A DNA stretch of 64,000 bases from Asanoa siamensis (GCF_016862555.1 NZ_BONE01000036.1:19172-83171), one strand, 5' to 3'; positions 54,374 through 64,000 are shown, numbered from the stretch's first letter. Notes: a model not told the origin generated them from the sequence alone. Translations and numbers: made by a program.

Positions 54374-55648
54374 TCAGCGCAGCGCCCGGAGGGCGATCGC
54401 GGGTCGGAAGAGCCGGGTGGCGGGCTCCTGCAGGGCCGCGACGCGGAGGAACTGGTGTGCCACGACGGGGTCGCGCTCCGCCGCCCGGAGCAACCGTCCT
54501 GTGTAGACCCTGGCCAGGCGCACCGGGAGCGGGCGCGGGCCCGGCACCTCGGGCAGCGCCAGGTCACCGCCCACCGCGGCGGCCCAGGCGGCGTGGGCCG
54601 GTCGTGCGGCGGCGCGGAAGTACCGGCGGGCCAGGTCGTGCTCGCCGGCCATGAGCACGTCGCGCAGCGCCTCCGCCTGGCGGGCGGCGACCGACATGCC
54701 CAGCGCGTACGCCGGGTTGGTCGAGCAGATCGCGTCGCCGAGCACCAGGAAGCCGGCGGGGAACCGGCGCAGCCGGTCGTAGCGGTGCCGGACGTTCGCC
54801 GGGAAGTGCGCCACGATCGGATCCCCCAGTGCGTCCGCCGCGCGGACCGCGGCCACGACGTCCGGCGGCGCGATGTCGGCCAGGGCGGCCAGCAGACCGG
54901 CCGGGTCCCGCGGCGGATGATGACCGCCGTAGCCCGACACGGTGAGGATGGCCCGCCCGTCCTCCTGCGCGAACAGCACGATCCCGCGCGGCCGGCCGGG
55001 CCGGGCGCTGACCCCGACGACCAGCGCCGGCAGGGTGCGCGGGCGCAGCCGCCGGGTCACGTACATCAGGTCGATCGGAACCCGCTCCCGGCTCGGCGCC
55101 GGGTATCCGAGCGCGGACAGCCACGCCGGCGCCCGGCTGCCCCGGCCCGTCGCGTCCACGACCAGGTCGGCGTCGAGGGTCCCGCCGGCGGTCCGCACGC
55201 CGCTCACCCGCCCGCCGACCGCGGCCAGGTCGGTCGCGGCCACGCCGTCGCGGACGACCACGTTGGACAGTGAGCGGACCCGCGAGCGCACCTTCGCTTC
55301 CAGGAACGGCCGGCTGACCAGGCAGGCGAACGGTTCGGGCGCCGGACCGAGCAGGCGCAGCGGGCTCCCGCCGCCCGGGGCCAGCCGGAACTCGGCGAAG
55401 TCCCGGACCACCGGCGCGCCGGCGGCCACCAGTTCCGCGCAGGCGCCGGGAAAGAGCCGGTCCAGCGCCTGCGCGCCGGCGGTGACCAGCACGTGGGCGT
55501 GCCGGCCCTGCGGCACGCCGCGCCGTTGTCCGGCTTCGACGGGCAGGCGGTCGCGCTCGATCACCGTGACCCGGTCGTACACCTCGCTCAACGCCCGGGC
55601 CGCGAACAGCCCGCCGATTCCCGCGCCGAGCACCATCGCGTGTCGCAT
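54374..55648 (-). CDS. FAD-dependent monooxygenase/epoxidase-like protein
   Basis: 424 residues of the PHBH/tryptophan-halogenase-like fold: VLGAGIGGLFAARALSEVYDRVTVIERD (FAD), LVVDATGRGSRAPAWL and FLVLGDAICSTNPAYALGMSVAARQAEAL (GD motif). RRGVPQGRHAHVLV is typical of actinobacterial polyether-epoxidase-like proteins. ATG 55648. It lies 95 nt downstream of, and on the same strand as, a LuxR-type regulator. The substrate is unknown. Confidence 0.82.
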   Translation of the reverse strand: MRHAMVLGAGIGGLFAARALSEVYDRVTVIERDRLPVEAGQRRGVPQGRHAHVLVTAGAQALDRLFPGACAELVAAGAPVVRDFAEFRLAPGGGSPLRLLGPAPEPFACLVSRPFLEAKVRSRVRSLSNVVVRDGVAATDLAAVGGRVSGVRTAGGTLDADLVVDATGRGSRAPAWLSALGYPAPSRERVPIDLMYVTRRLRPRTLPALVVGVSARPGRPRGIVLFAQEDGRAILTVSGYGGHHPPRDPAGLLAALADIAPPDVVAAVRAADALGDPIVAHFPANVRHRYDRLRRFPAGFLVLGDAICSTNPAYALGMSVAARQAEALRDVLMAGEHDLARRYFRAAARPAHAAWAAAVGGDLALPEVPGPRPLPVRLARVYTGRLLRAAERDPVVAHQFLRVAALQEPATRLFRPAIALRALR

Positions 55649-55743
55649 CGGTCATCACCCCGTCGTCGACGCTAGGGAGGAGCACCGCGCCGCCGCTTCG
55701 GTATGACCACGCACCGGGGCCCCGTACCCATGGGTGATTTCGC

Positions 55744-57336
55744 TCAGCGGATCCCGTGGGCGAAGGCGTACGCGGCCGCCGCGGTGCGCGAGTCGACGCC
55801 GAACTTGGTGAGAATGTTGCTCACGTGCCGTTCCACGGTGCGGTCGCTGATCGACAGCGTGTCCGCGATCGCCCTGTTGGATCGGCCGGCGGCGACCAGC
55901 CGCAGCACCTCCAGCTCCCGCGGGCTGAGGCCCGCCGGGCTGGGCCGCGCCGCCGGGTCGACCGCGCCGAGGCGGCCCAGCGTCTCCCGCGCCGTGTCGA
56001 GCTCGAGCGTCGCCGACGCCTCGTCGCCCAGCATCCGGCAGGCCAGGCCGATCCCGATCCCGGTGCGGGCGGCCTCGTAGGGCGCCGCCAGCTCACGCCA
56101 CAGGGCGCCGGCGCGGCGCAGCTCCGGTAGCGCGGCGTCCGCGTCGCCAGCGTTCAGGTGCACGATCCCGACGGCGTACGCGCGGCGGGCCCGCAGTCCC
56201 GCGGTGTCGAACGCGACGGCGATCCCGCGCAGCTCCTCCGCGCCGGACCGGGCGGCCGCGAGGTCGGTCGCGGCCAGCATGATCTCGACGTACGCGGGCA
56301 GGAGCCGGGCCCGGGCCAGCGGATGCTCGGTCTCGCCCAAGGCCCGTCGCACCGCGGCCGCGGCGGCTTCCACCCGCCCCTGGGCCAGCCACAGCAGGGC
56401 GAGCCCGGGCTGGGTCGGGCCGCCGAACGAGCCCGCGACCCGGTAGGCGCCGGCCGCGCCCGCGGCGTCGCCGCGCAGCCGGTGCGCCTCCGCGAGCTGG
56501 TAGTGCGCCGCACCGGCCAGCGCGCTGCCGTACCCCGTGGTGAGCTGGTCACAGGCGAGCCGCGCCTCGCGCACCGCGCCGGGCCAGTCGCCGCCGAGCA
56601 GCAGCAGCTCGGCCCGGTGGATGCGGCACACGGCTGAGAAGACGCCGGTGTACTGCGGGCGGGCGTCGCACCAGGCGTTCAGCGCGAGCGTCCACTCCCG
56701 GGCCCGGCGCAGCTCGTGCAGCTCGCGGCACGCGTCGATGACGCTGCAGTAGATCCAGCTCGTCACCGGCGCCGCGGTCGTGCCGGAGCTGACCTCGACC
56801 AGCGCCTCGTCGAGGAGGGCGAGTCCCTCGACGACCCGACCCTGGCGGATGCGGGCGCGGCCCTGGATGTGCACGGCGATCGCGGTCAGGTCCGGGTCGC
56901 CGAGCCGGCCGCCGAAGGCCGCCACCTCCGTGGCGGTGGCGAACGCCGCGGCGGGGTCGCCGGCGCCGAAACGGCGCTCCGCCTCCGGGATCAACAGGTA
57001 GCCCACCTCGGCGGGCGGTGTCGCGCCCGGTGGCGCGAGCCGGTGGGCGCGGGCGAGCCAGCCACCGGCGAGGGCGGGCTCGTCCTTCACCACGAGCGCG
57101 TGCGCCAGGTAGAACGCCGTGCGCATCGCGGGACCCACCGCCCCCGCCGAGACGTAGCCGGCGTAGAGCCGTTGCCGGAGCACCACGGCGTCGTCGATCC
57201 GGCCCAGCACCTGGGTGCACTCGGCCAGCCGCTCCAGGTCGTCGACGGCGAGCGGCTCGGCGGCCCGGAACGCGGCACACGCGTCCACCCACGCGTGCCG
57301 GCGGTGGTGTTCCCGGGCCCGTTCGAGCGTGTCCAC
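55744..57336 (-). CDS. LuxR-family regulator with TPR-like N-terminal region
   Basis: 530 residues. An Ala-rich helical repeat region (about 1-450) resembles the TPR part of LAL/MalT-type regulators but lacks their ATPase. The C-terminal HTH (about 465-525) has [48 protein letters not shown] 57336 follows GGGAGG by 4 nt. The FAD monooxygenase gene downstream is a possible target. Confidence 0.85.
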   Translation of the reverse strand: MDTLERAREHHRRHAWVDACAAFRAAEPLAVDDLERLAECTQVLGRIDDAVVLRQRLYAGYVSAGAVGPAMRTAFYLAHALVVKDEPALAGGWLARAHRLAPPGATPPAEVGYLLIPEAERRFGAGDPAAAFATATEVAAFGGRLGDPDLTAIAVHIQGRARIRQGRVVEGLALLDEALVEVSSGTTAAPVTSWIYCSVIDACRELHELRRAREWTLALNAWCDARPQYTGVFSAVCRIHRAELLLLGGDWPGAVREARLACDQLTTGYGSALAGAAHYQLAEAHRLRGDAAGAAGAYRVAGSFGGPTQPGLALLWLAQGRVEAAAAAVRRALGETEHPLARARLLPAYVEIMLAATDLAAARSGAEELRGIAVAFDTAGLRARRAYAVGIVHLNAGDADAALPELRRAGALWRELAAPYEAARTGIGIGLACRMLGDEASATLELDTARETLGRLGAVDPAARPSPAGLSPRELEVLRLVAAGRSNRAIADTLSISDRTVERHVSNILTKFGVDSRTAAAAYAFAHGIR

Positions 57337-57379
57337 CCTGCCTCCCGGGTCCCATTGAACTCCGGTGGAGTGCGCGGCG

Positions 57380-58381
57380 TCAGCCGGCGGAGACGACGAC
57401 CTTGCCGATCGCGCCCGAGCTTTCGACCCGGGCGTGGGCGTCGCGCATCGTCGCCGCGTCGATCGGGCCGAGGTGGGTCGTCGCGGTGGTGCGCAAGCGG
57501 CCGGCGTCGACCAGCTTCGCCGTCTCCTCCAGCAGGTCGTGCTGGTAGGTGTCCGACGGCAGCAGGATCGGCCGCGTGAACATCAGCTCCCAGTGCCAGG
57601 TCACGCTCTTCGGCTTGAGGGGCAGCAGGTCGAGGCCCTCCGGCTCGTCGGTGGCCGCGATGTGGCCGAGGGGGCGGATCAGCTCCGCGTACGCGTCGAT
57701 GTTGCCCTTGGAGAACGGGCTCACGATGTAGTCGACGCCGTCCGGTGCGACCGCGCGCACCGAGCCGACCAGGTCGTGCCGGTCGACCACCTGGTGGGCG
57801 CCCATGTCGAGGGCCCACTGCCGCGACTCGCCGCGGCGCGCGGTGCCGATGATCGTCAACCCGGTGCGGGCGCGGGCGAGTTGCAGGACCATCGAGCCGA
57901 CGCCGCCGGCCGCGCCGACCATCAGCAGCGTGCCGGTGCTGCGTTCGGTCAGCCCGAAGTGGTCGAAGAGCATCTCCCACGCGGTGATCGTGGTCAGCGG
58001 CAGCGCCGCCGCGTCGGCGAAGTCGAGGGTGGCCGGCTTGTGCCCCACGATGTGCTCGTTGACCACCTGGAACCGCGCGTTGCTGCCGGGCCGGTCGATC
58101 CGCCCCGCGTACCAGACCTTGTCACCGACCACGAACCGCGTCACCGCGTCGCCGACGGCCGTCACGACACCCGCGGCGTCGTACCCGAGGATCCGGAAGC
58201 CCTTCGGGTCGCTGCCCGACCTCGACTTGACGTCGGCCGGGTTGACCGAGACGGCCTCGACCTGGACGAGCAGGTCGTGGGGGCCGGGCGTCGGCACCGG
58301 CACCTCGGCGTCGACCAGGCTCTCCGGGTCGGTGATCGGCAACGGGCGGCGGTAACCGACCGCGTGCATGAGATCGCCCAT
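57380..58381 (-). CDS. Zinc-type alcohol dehydrogenase / quinone oxidoreductase (MDR family)
   Basis: 333 residues: VQVEAVSVNPADVKSRSG, RILGYDAAGVVTAVGDAV, LPLTTITAWEMLFDHFGL and the NADPH site LLMVGAAGGVGSMVLQLAR. No structural zinc cysteines are visible, so it belongs to the zinc-free quinone-oxidoreductase-like branch (ZADH1/YhfP-like). ATG 58381 follows TAGCTT by 7 nt on the minus strand (leaderless); ATG 58369 is the alternative. Confidence 0.87.
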   Translation of the reverse strand: MGDLMHAVGYRRPLPITDPESLVDAEVPVPTPGPHDLLVQVEAVSVNPADVKSRSGSDPKGFRILGYDAAGVVTAVGDAVTRFVVGDKVWYAGRIDRPGSNARFQVVNEHIVGHKPATLDFADAAALPLTTITAWEMLFDHFGLTERSTGTLLMVGAAGGVGSMVLQLARARTGLTIIGTARRGESRQWALDMGAHQVVDRHDLVGSVRAVAPDGVDYIVSPFSKGNIDAYAELIRPLGHIAATDEPEGLDLLPLKPKSVTWHWELMFTRPILLPSDTYQHDLLEETAKLVDAGRLRTTATTHLGPIDAATMRDAHARVESSGAIGKVVVSAG

Positions 58382-58511
58382 GCACACAAAGCTAAATGCT
58401 GCGTTCGCTTGCGTACGCCGGATGCCGCTTCCCGGCTGACGTCGCGCGCGGCCGGATGGGAGACCGTCGAGAGCGTACGGAAATTGGCCCTTTCTCGGTG
58501 AGGAGCGCACG

Positions 58512-58778
58512 ATGATGACAGAGCTCACGACCTACGCCGCGGACCCCGCGTGGCACAACGGCCCCTGGAACCACGGCGGCCCCGGTTGGTGGATCGTGTT
58601 CCCGATCCTCTTCTGGGTGCTGGTCGTGTCGGTGATCGGCTATTTCATCTGGAACCGGTCGCCAGGCCGCACGGCCCGGCACGCCGCAGAACAGACGTTG
58701 GCCGACCGTTACGCCCGGGGTGAGATCGACGAACACGAACTCCGTGAGCGCCGCGCGAACCTGCGCGACAAGCGCTGA
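58512..58778 (+). CDS. Small membrane protein with SHOCT motif
   Basis: 88 residues. One transmembrane helix (about 26-46, GWWIVFPILFWVLVVSVIGYFIW) precedes a C-terminal SHOCT motif (AEQTLADRYARGEIDEHELRERRANL). GAGGAG precedes ATG 58512 by about 6 nt; ATG 58515 follows immediately. The function of SHOCT proteins is largely unknown. Confidence 0.82.
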   Translation: MMTELTTYAADPAWHNGPWNHGGPGWWIVFPILFWVLVVSVIGYFIWNRSPGRTARHAAEQTLADRYARGEIDEHELRERRANLRDKR

Positions 58779-59099
58779 CCGTGCGCGGGGGCGCTGGGGT
58801 GTGCGTGCGGCACCCCGGCGCGCCCGGCGCGCCAACCGCACCGGCGGTCGCCCGCCGAGGCGGGCGTCGCCCCCGGCAGGCTTCGCCCCCGGCCGGACTT
58901 CGCTCCCGGCCGGACTTCGCCTCGGGCGGCGCGCGCTTTCGCGGCGCCGGACGTTGCCCTGGGAGGCTTCGCCTCCTCACACGGCCCGGATTCCTCCGGC
59001 GGGCGCCGCACGACGCGGGTTTTGCCTCCGGGCGGCCCGCGGTGGCCGGCGCCGCGTCGCGGACCGTGCGGGACCTAAACCGCGCCGACCCAGGCGGAC
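58779..59099. other. 321-bp GC-rich intergenic region with short tandem repeats
   Basis: No coding sequence is supported. At about 58867-58930 a 17-bp unit of the form CGCCCCCGGCCGGACTT repeats imperfectly three times. GCGCCGG-type dyads are frequent, and some may end transcription of the two convergent genes. Open frames here have no family resemblance. Confidence 0.6.
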
Positions 59100-61076
59100 C
59101 TACTCGTAATAATCGGGCTCGACCAACTCTTCATCACCCCACAGATCGTCCTCGGGTGGTGCGGACCGGCCGGCCGGCGCCGACCGCGCCGCCGGCACCG
59201 CCGCAGGGACGGCGGCCGGGGTCGGTTCCGGGAGCGACTCCGCCAGCACGTCGAGCACCTGCTGGCCGTACTTGGCCAGCTTGTTCTCGCCCACCCCGCT
59301 GATGCGCCCCAGCTCAGCGAGCGTGCCGGGTGCGTCGGTGGCGATCTGGCGCAGCGTCGCGTCGTGGAAGATGACGTAGGCCGGCATGCCCTGTTCCTTG
59401 GCCGTCGCGCCGCGCCAGGCCCGCAACCGCTCGAACGAGCCGACCGCCTCGCCCGCCAGCGCCGGCGCCGGGGAAGACTTCGACGATGTGCCGCGGGACG
59501 ACGACTGGCGGGGGGTCTTCGGTGGCTCGCGGCGGAGCATGACCTGGCGTTCCTTCGAGAGCACCCCGCGGCTCGCCTCGGTCAGCGACAGCGTGCCGTA
59601 GTCACCCTCGACCGCGAGCAGGCCCTGCGCCAGCAGTTGGCGCACCGCGCCGCGCCACTCGGCCTCGGAGAGTTCGGTGCCGATGCCGAAGACCGTGAGC
59701 TTGTCGTGGTTGAAGCGGGTCACCTTGTCTGTCTGGCGGCCGAGCAGGATGTCGATGAGCTGGCCCGCCCCGAAGCGCTGGTTGCGCTCCCGGTCGAGGC
59801 GCAGCACCGTCGAGAGCAGCTTCTGCGCGGCGACCGTGCCGTCGAACGAGGACGGCGGGCTCAGGCACGTGTCGCAGTTGCCGCACGGCTGCCCGTCGGC
59901 CTCGCCGAAGTAGGCCAGCAACTGCACCCGGCGGCACTCGACCGTCTCGCAGAGCGCGAGCATCGCGTCGAGGTGCTGGCTCAGCGCGCGGCGCCGGGTG
60001 CGGTCGGCGTCGGACGTCTCGATCATCTTGCGTTGCTGGACCACGTCCTGCAGGCCGTAGGCCAGCCACGCCGTCGACGGCAGCCCGTCGCGGCCCGCCC
60101 GGCCCGTCTCCTGGTAGTAGCCCTCGACCGACTTCGGCAGGTCGAGGTGGGCGACGAAGCGCACGTCGGGCTTGTCGATGCCCATGCCGAACGCGATCGT
60201 CGCCACCATGACCAGGCCGTCCTCGCGCAGGAAGCGGGACTGGTTGTCGGCGCGGGTGCGGGCGTCGAGCCCCGCGTGATAGGGCAACGCCGGCACGCCG
60301 TTGGCCACGAGCTGCTCGGCGGTGCGCTCGACGGACGCGCGTGACAGGCAGTAGACGATGCCGGCGTCGTCCTTGTGCTCGGTGCGGAGGAACTCGAGGA
60401 GCTGGTTGGTCGGGCTCTTCTTGGGGACGATGCGGTATTGGATGTTGGGCCGGTCGAAGCTCGCCACGAACCGCTTGGCGTCGGTCAGGTTGAGCCGGGT
60501 GGCGATCTCGTCGCGGGTCGCGGTGGTCGCGGTCGCGGTGAGCGCGATCCGCGGTACCTCGGGCCAGCGCTCGTGGAGCACCGAGAGCCCGAGGTAGTCG
60601 GGGCGGAAGTCGTGGCCCCACTGCGCCACGCAGTGCGCCTCGTCGATCGCGAAGAGCGATATCCGCCCGCGCTCGAGCAGGCGCATCGTGTTGGCCGAGC
60701 CCAGCGCCTCGGGCGCCAGGTAGAGCAGGTCGAGCTCGCCGTCGACGAATGCCGTCTCCGTGTCGCGCCGCTCGCCCCACTCCTGGGTCGAGTTGACGAA
60801 GCCCGCGCGCACCCCCAGCGCCCGCATCGCGTCGACCTGGTCCTGCATCAGCGCGATCAATGGGGAGATCACCACGCCGGTGCCGGGCCGGACGATCGCC
60901 GGGATCTGGTAGCACAGGGACTTGCCACCGCCGGTCGGCATCAGGACCAGCGCGTCACCCCCGCTGACCAGCTGCTCGATGATCTCCGCCTGCTGGTTGC
61001 GGAACGTGTCATAGCCGAAGAGCCGCCGCAGCACCTCGATCGGCTCGGCTCCCACCATCTCCGCTGACGTCGCCAC
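59100..61076 (-). CDS. recQ: ATP-dependent DNA helicase RecQ
   Basis: 658 residues. Helicase motifs: [19 protein letters not shown] (I), [20 protein letters not shown] (II, DEAH), [13 protein letters not shown] (III) and [39 protein letters not shown] (V-VI; motif parts). A zinc-binding RQC region has [12 protein letters not shown] and CGNCDTC. A C-terminal HRDC domain follows (about 545-615). The last 40 residues are acidic and Pro/Ala-rich. It unwinds recombination intermediates. GTG 61076. Confidence 0.95.
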   Translation of the reverse strand: MATSAEMVGAEPIEVLRRLFGYDTFRNQQAEIIEQLVSGGDALVLMPTGGGKSLCYQIPAIVRPGTGVVISPLIALMQDQVDAMRALGVRAGFVNSTQEWGERRDTETAFVDGELDLLYLAPEALGSANTMRLLERGRISLFAIDEAHCVAQWGHDFRPDYLGLSVLHERWPEVPRIALTATATTATRDEIATRLNLTDAKRFVASFDRPNIQYRIVPKKSPTNQLLEFLRTEHKDDAGIVYCLSRASVERTAEQLVANGVPALPYHAGLDARTRADNQSRFLREDGLVMVATIAFGMGIDKPDVRFVAHLDLPKSVEGYYQETGRAGRDGLPSTAWLAYGLQDVVQQRKMIETSDADRTRRRALSQHLDAMLALCETVECRRVQLLAYFGEADGQPCGNCDTCLSPPSSFDGTVAAQKLLSTVLRLDRERNQRFGAGQLIDILLGRQTDKVTRFNHDKLTVFGIGTELSEAEWRGAVRQLLAQGLLAVEGDYGTLSLTEASRGVLSKERQVMLRREPPKTPRQSSSRGTSSKSSPAPALAGEAVGSFERLRAWRGATAKEQGMPAYVIFHDATLRQIATDAPGTLAELGRISGVGENKLAKYGQQVLDVLAESLPEPTPAAVPAAVPAARSAPAGRSAPPEDDLWGDEELVEPDYYE

Positions 61077-61161
61077 CCGGCGATTCTATGAGCCCCGAAT
61101 TCGGGTCCGGGAAAGCCTGTGGATAACTCCGTTTGGGGGGTCCGACCGGGGGAAACCCGAA

Positions 61162-62019
61162 ATGATGATTAAGCAGTTGATGACCAGGCTCGAACAGGCG
61201 TCCGGTCTCGACCGGATCAGTGATCCACTCCAGCGCGGCCTGCAGGCGGTCCTCAAACCGCGCATGCTCCGGGACGCCCTGCACGGCGTGCAGGTCGGCC
61301 ATCCGCTGCACCCCGCGCTGGCCTCGTTCACGCTCGGCTCGTGGACCAGTGCGGCGGTCCTCGACGCGCTGCGCGGGCAGGAGTTCCCGGCGACGGCCCT
61401 GGTCGGGGTGGGAGTGGCGGGTGCGGTGCCGACCGCGCTGGCCGGTGCCAACGACTGGGCCGAACTCGATCACGAGCAGCGTCGCGTCGGTCTCGTCCAC
61501 CTCACCGCCAACGTCGTGTCGGTCGCGCTCTACTCCGCCTCGCTGGCCGCCCGCCTCAAGGGTGATCACCGCACTGGCCGCATCCTGGGGTTCGCCGCGT
61601 TCGGTGTCGTCAACGTGAGCGCCTTCCTCGGCGGCCACCTCGCCTACAAGCAGGGCGCGCAGGTCAACCAGGCGGTCTCCGAGCTGCACCGGATCGGCGA
61701 CGGCTGGCACCCGGTGGCCGACGTGAGCGCGCTGCCGCACGGGATGCCCGTCTCGCGAAACATCGGTGAGGTGCCGGTGCTCGTCTACCGCGACGGCGAC
61801 CGCGTCTCGGTGCTGCTCGAGCGCTGCGGTCACGAGACCGGCCCGCTCGGCGAGGGCCGGGTCGTCGACATCGACGGGGACGCCTGCGTCGAGTGCCCGT
61901 GGCACGGCAGCACGTTCCGGCTCAAGGACGGCCTCGTCATGCACGGACCGGCGGGATCGGACCAGCCCATCCTGCGTACGCGAATCGTGAACGACGTCGT
62001 CGAGGCGAATCTCCCGTAG
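61162..62019 (+). CDS. DUF2231 membrane domain fused to a Rieske [2Fe-2S] domain
   Basis: 285 residues. The N-terminal part (about 35-165) has four hydrophobic helices beginning with GHPLHPALASFTLGSWTSAAVLD, a DUF2231 hallmark. The C-terminal part (about 180-285) is a Rieske domain with cluster ligands in ERCGHETGPL (C-x-H) and VECPWHGSTF (C-x2-H). It is probably a membrane-bound electron-transfer protein with unknown partners. ATG 61162 follows GGGGGAAA. Confidence 0.88.
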   Translation: MMIKQLMTRLEQASGLDRISDPLQRGLQAVLKPRMLRDALHGVQVGHPLHPALASFTLGSWTSAAVLDALRGQEFPATALVGVGVAGAVPTALAGANDWAELDHEQRRVGLVHLTANVVSVALYSASLAARLKGDHRTGRILGFAAFGVVNVSAFLGGHLAYKQGAQVNQAVSELHRIGDGWHPVADVSALPHGMPVSRNIGEVPVLVYRDGDRVSVLLERCGHETGPLGEGRVVDIDGDACVECPWHGSTFRLKDGLVMHGPAGSDQPILRTRIVNDVVEANLP

Positions 62020-62060
62020 CGTCCACAAGGGAGACCCAGGGGTCGTGACATGCTTTGCCG

Positions 62061-63254
62061 GTGACCGAAGCTGAACTCGTTCCCGAGCCGCCGCCGCACC
62101 GGCCACGCCGGCAGCGGCGGACGGCGCTCACCCTGGCCACCATGGTGCTGCTGCTGTTCGGCGTACCGTGCGGGTTGCTGGTCTTCACCGGTCAGTCGTG
62201 GCCCGCCTGGCTCCAGGGGCTCGGCGCGGCGGTGTTCTTCTTCGGCGCCCTCGGCTACACGCGCCTCATGGTGCTCGGCCACGGCCGTCGGCACCGCGAC
62301 TGGGCCGCCCGCATCGGCGACGCCACGCTCGGCGTCATCTGGGTGCTGTTCACCTGCTCGATCCTGTCGCAGGTGGTGCGCCTCGGCCTGTTCCTCGGCG
62401 GTGTCGGCGACCCGCTGCGGTCGCGGGTGACGGCCGGCGCCGCGGTGTTGGCCGCGCTGGTGCTGCTGGGTTGGGGTCACTACGAAGCCATGCGCGTCTC
62501 CCGGGTACGGGCGGTCGACGTGCTCATACCGCGCCTGGGCCCCGGGCTCGACGGCCTGCGGGTGGTGCTGCTGACCGACACGCACTACGGGCCCATCGAC
62601 CGGGCGCGCTGGTCGGCCGGCGTCGTCGACGTGGTCAACGCGCTCGACGCCGACCTGGTCTGCCACACCGGCGACATCGCCGACGGCACGGTCGCGCAGC
62701 GGCTCGAGCAGGCCGCGCCGCTGGGTCAGGTGAAGGCGCGGTACGCGCGGGCGTACGTGACCGGCAACCACGAGTATTTCTCCGAAGGCCAGGGCTGGCT
62801 CGACCACATGCGCGACCTGGGCTGGGACGCCCTGCACAACCGGCACATCGTGCTGACCCGCGACGGCGACAGCCTGGTCGTGGCCGGTGTCGACGACCGC
62901 ACCGCGGCCGGCTCGGGCGAGCCGGGTCACCACACCGACCACGCGGCCGCGCTCGCCGGCGCCGACCCGGACCTGCCCGTCCTGCTGCTGGCACACCAGC
63001 CGCGGCAGATCGACGGCGCCGTGGCGCACGGCATCGACCTGCAGATCTCCGGGCATACGCACGGCGGCCAGATCTGGCCCTTCCACTATCTCGTGCTGAC
63101 CGACCAGCCCGTGCTGTCGGGGCTCAGCCGGCACGGGGAGCGCACGCAGCTCTACACCAGCCGCGGCACCGGTTTCTGGGGTCCGCCGTTCCGGGTCTTC
63201 GCGCCGAGCGAGATCACCCTGCTCACGTTGCGGTCGGGCCGGCCAGGTCGGTGA
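62061..63254 (+). CDS. Membrane-anchored metallophosphoesterase (YkuE-like)
   Basis: 397 residues. Four hydrophobic helices (about 20-145) precede a calcineurin-like domain with the metal motifs LLTDTHYGPID, VCHTGDIADG, YVTGNHEYFS, LLAHQPRQID and ISGHTHGGQIWP. Relatives hydrolyse UDP-lipids or other phosphoesters near the membrane. GTG 62061 follows CATGCT by 6 nt. It overlaps the convergent dehydrogenase gene by 32 nt. Confidence 0.88.
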   Translation: MTEAELVPEPPPHRPRRQRRTALTLATMVLLLFGVPCGLLVFTGQSWPAWLQGLGAAVFFFGALGYTRLMVLGHGRRHRDWAARIGDATLGVIWVLFTCSILSQVVRLGLFLGGVGDPLRSRVTAGAAVLAALVLLGWGHYEAMRVSRVRAVDVLIPRLGPGLDGLRVVLLTDTHYGPIDRARWSAGVVDVVNALDADLVCHTGDIADGTVAQRLEQAAPLGQVKARYARAYVTGNHEYFSEGQGWLDHMRDLGWDALHNRHIVLTRDGDSLVVAGVDDRTAAGSGEPGHHTDHAAALAGADPDLPVLLLAHQPRQIDGAVAHGIDLQISGHTHGGQIWPFHYLVLTDQPVLSGLSRHGERTQLYTSRGTGFWGPPFRVFAPSEITLLTLRSGRPGR

Positions 63255-64000
63255 GCCAGTCCCGGCTGGCCCGCGCGACCCGCGCCGGCACGCCGAGGTC
63301 GTCGAGGAGGTCAGCGGCGGCGGCCATCTCGTCGACCCGCCGGCGGGCGTGGGCCAGCGAGCCGTGGGTGAGCCGGTCCAGGGTGCCGGCGTCGGCCCGG
63401 GCCAGCTCCGCGCGGATGTTGCCGTCGAGCCAGTCCTCCAGCCCGGCGGCCCGGGCGGCGGCCAGCGCCTCGACCGCGGCGGCGGCCAGTCCTTTGTAGA
63501 ACACGCTGCGCAGCAGCTTGCGCGTCGCGGCGGCACCGACCGGCCCGTCGACGACCGTGACCTCGGCACCGTACGCGTTGATCAGGTCCCGGAAACGGCT
63601 CGCGGTGGGGCCGCTGGCGGCCATGGGCACGCGCAGGTCACGGCCGGGCACCGGCGCCATGATGGCCACGTCGACGACCTCGACACCGACGCCGGCGGCG
63701 ATCGCCGCCGCCTGCAGCTTGACCGCCGGCGCGGCCGTGTTGAGCTCCGCCCAGACGGTGCCGGGCCGGCAGCCGGGCAGGCCCTGCCGCAGCGCGTCGA
63801 GCGCGTCGGCGGCGCTGTTGACGCTGAGCACGACGTCGGCACCGCGGCACGCGCCGGCTGCGTCGGTCGCCTCCCGCACACCGGCCAGCGCCGCCTCGCG
63901 CACGTTGCGTGGCGCCGGCTCCCGCTCGCCGCGTGGCGCCGGCTCCCGCTCGCCGCGTGGCGCCGGCTCCCGCTCGCCGCGTGGCGCCGGCTCCCGCTCG
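63223..64000 (-). CDS. NAD(P)-binding dehydrogenase of the 6PGDH/3-HIBDH type, 5' end beyond window
   Basis: At least 259 residues of a beta-hydroxyacid-dehydrogenase-like protein. Visible parts are ADVVLSVNSAADALDALRQGLPG and GTVWAELNTAAPAVK from the Rossmann domain. The C-terminal helical part has GAAATRKLLRSVFYKGLAAAAVEAL, with the catalytic lysine in TRKLLRSV. The nucleotide-binding GxGxxG lies outside the window. Perfect 24-bp repeats at 63907-64000 encode GEREPAPR several times in frame, between the Rossmann strands. A later in-frame GTG at 63903 would delete the cofactor site and is not favoured. Confidence 0.75.
   Translation of the reverse strand, partial: EREPAPRGEREPAPRGEREPAPRGEREPAPRNVREAALAGVREATDAAGACRGADVVLSVNSAADALDALRQGLPGCRPGTVWAELNTAAPAVKLQAAAIAAGVGVEVVDVAIMAPVPGRDLRVPMAASGPTASRFRDLINAYGAEVTVVDGPVGAAATRKLLRSVFYKGLAAAAVEALAAARAAGLEDWLDGNIRAELARADAGTLDRLTHGSLAHARRRVDEMAAAADLLDDLGVPARVARASRDWLTDLAGPTAT
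63907..64000. repeat. Perfect 24-bp tandem repeat, at least 3.9 copies, inside a coding frame
   Basis: Units at 63907-63930, 63931-63954, 63955-63978 and 63979-64000 (cut by the edge) are identical. Each carries GCGTGGCGCCGGCTCCCGCT followed by CGCC. Because 24 is a multiple of three, copy number can change without frameshift, adding GEREPAPR units to the dehydrogenase. Confidence 0.95.

Noticed and set aside
63907..64000. Repeats at the right edge as a possible CRISPR array
   Set aside because: The units abut each other without spacers and lie in a coding frame.

Overview
This is chromosomal DNA of a very GC-rich actinomycete. Codons end mostly in G or C, starts are a mix of ATG and GTG, and many genes appear to be leaderless. 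An SsgA-like sporulation protein, a SARP/BTAD regulator, an IdeR/DtxR-type iron box, a CebR-like operator and the architecture of the cobalamin locus all fit a filamentous, sporulating Actinobacterium. Micromonosporaceae is my best guess, but it is an inference from gene content and nothing here proves it.

Left edge (1-3469): the N-terminal two thirds of a DesA-type lysine decarboxylase (hydroxamate siderophore pathway) lies under an iron box. It is followed by a sulfotransferase-like protein, an MmyB-type regulator and an aldo/keto reductase.

Cobalamin block (3571-19845): one B12 riboswitch drives cbtB-cbtA (cobalt uptake) rightward. On the minus strand cobF-cobK-cobN comes first. A second promoter and B12 riboswitch follow the cobN stop. 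Downstream of it lie a fused ChlI/ChlD-type chelatase, cobO, cobB, cobI, cobM, cobL, a cbiG-cobJ fusion, cobH and cbiX, nearly all with overlapping stop and start codons. The set mixes markers of the oxygen-dependent route (cobF, cobN) and the oxygen-independent route (cbiG, cbiX). It contains three unusual features: a mini-ORF made by tandem duplication between cobL and cbiG-cobJ, an 8-codon leader ORF coupled to the chelatase, and a 57-bp palindromic element inserted in frame in the chelatase gene. Cobalamin genes such as cobA/cysG, cobG, cobD, cobQ, cobU and cobS are not in the window.

Middle (19888-31190): a FhuF-like Fe-S protein, a MarR/azoreductase divergon with twin operators, a secreted AA10 lytic polysaccharide monooxygenase, an SsgA-like protein, tRNA-Val(CAC), a GT-C type membrane protein followed by a GT2-methyltransferase fusion, an ArsR/SRPBCC pair, DinB, a dienelactone hydrolase and a winged-helix protein.

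Right half (31366-64000): a large SARP-NB-ARC-TPR regulator that seems to start at CTG, an NDH-2-like/TetR divergon with twin operators, a secreted GH44-FN3-CBM3 enzyme opposite an AraC regulator, several TetR/MerR/Rrf2/LuxR regulators with neighbouring enzymes, a truncated class III aminotransferase, a secreted GHL10 hydrolase, an LCP cell-wall ligase, a P450, an FAD monooxygenase, RecQ, a Rieske membrane protein, a metallophosphoesterase and, at the right edge, a dehydrogenase carrying a 24-bp coding tandem repeat.

No insertion sequence, prophage, CRISPR array or rRNA was found. The density of one-component regulators with visible operators, and of convergent genes that overlap at their 3' ends, is notable.
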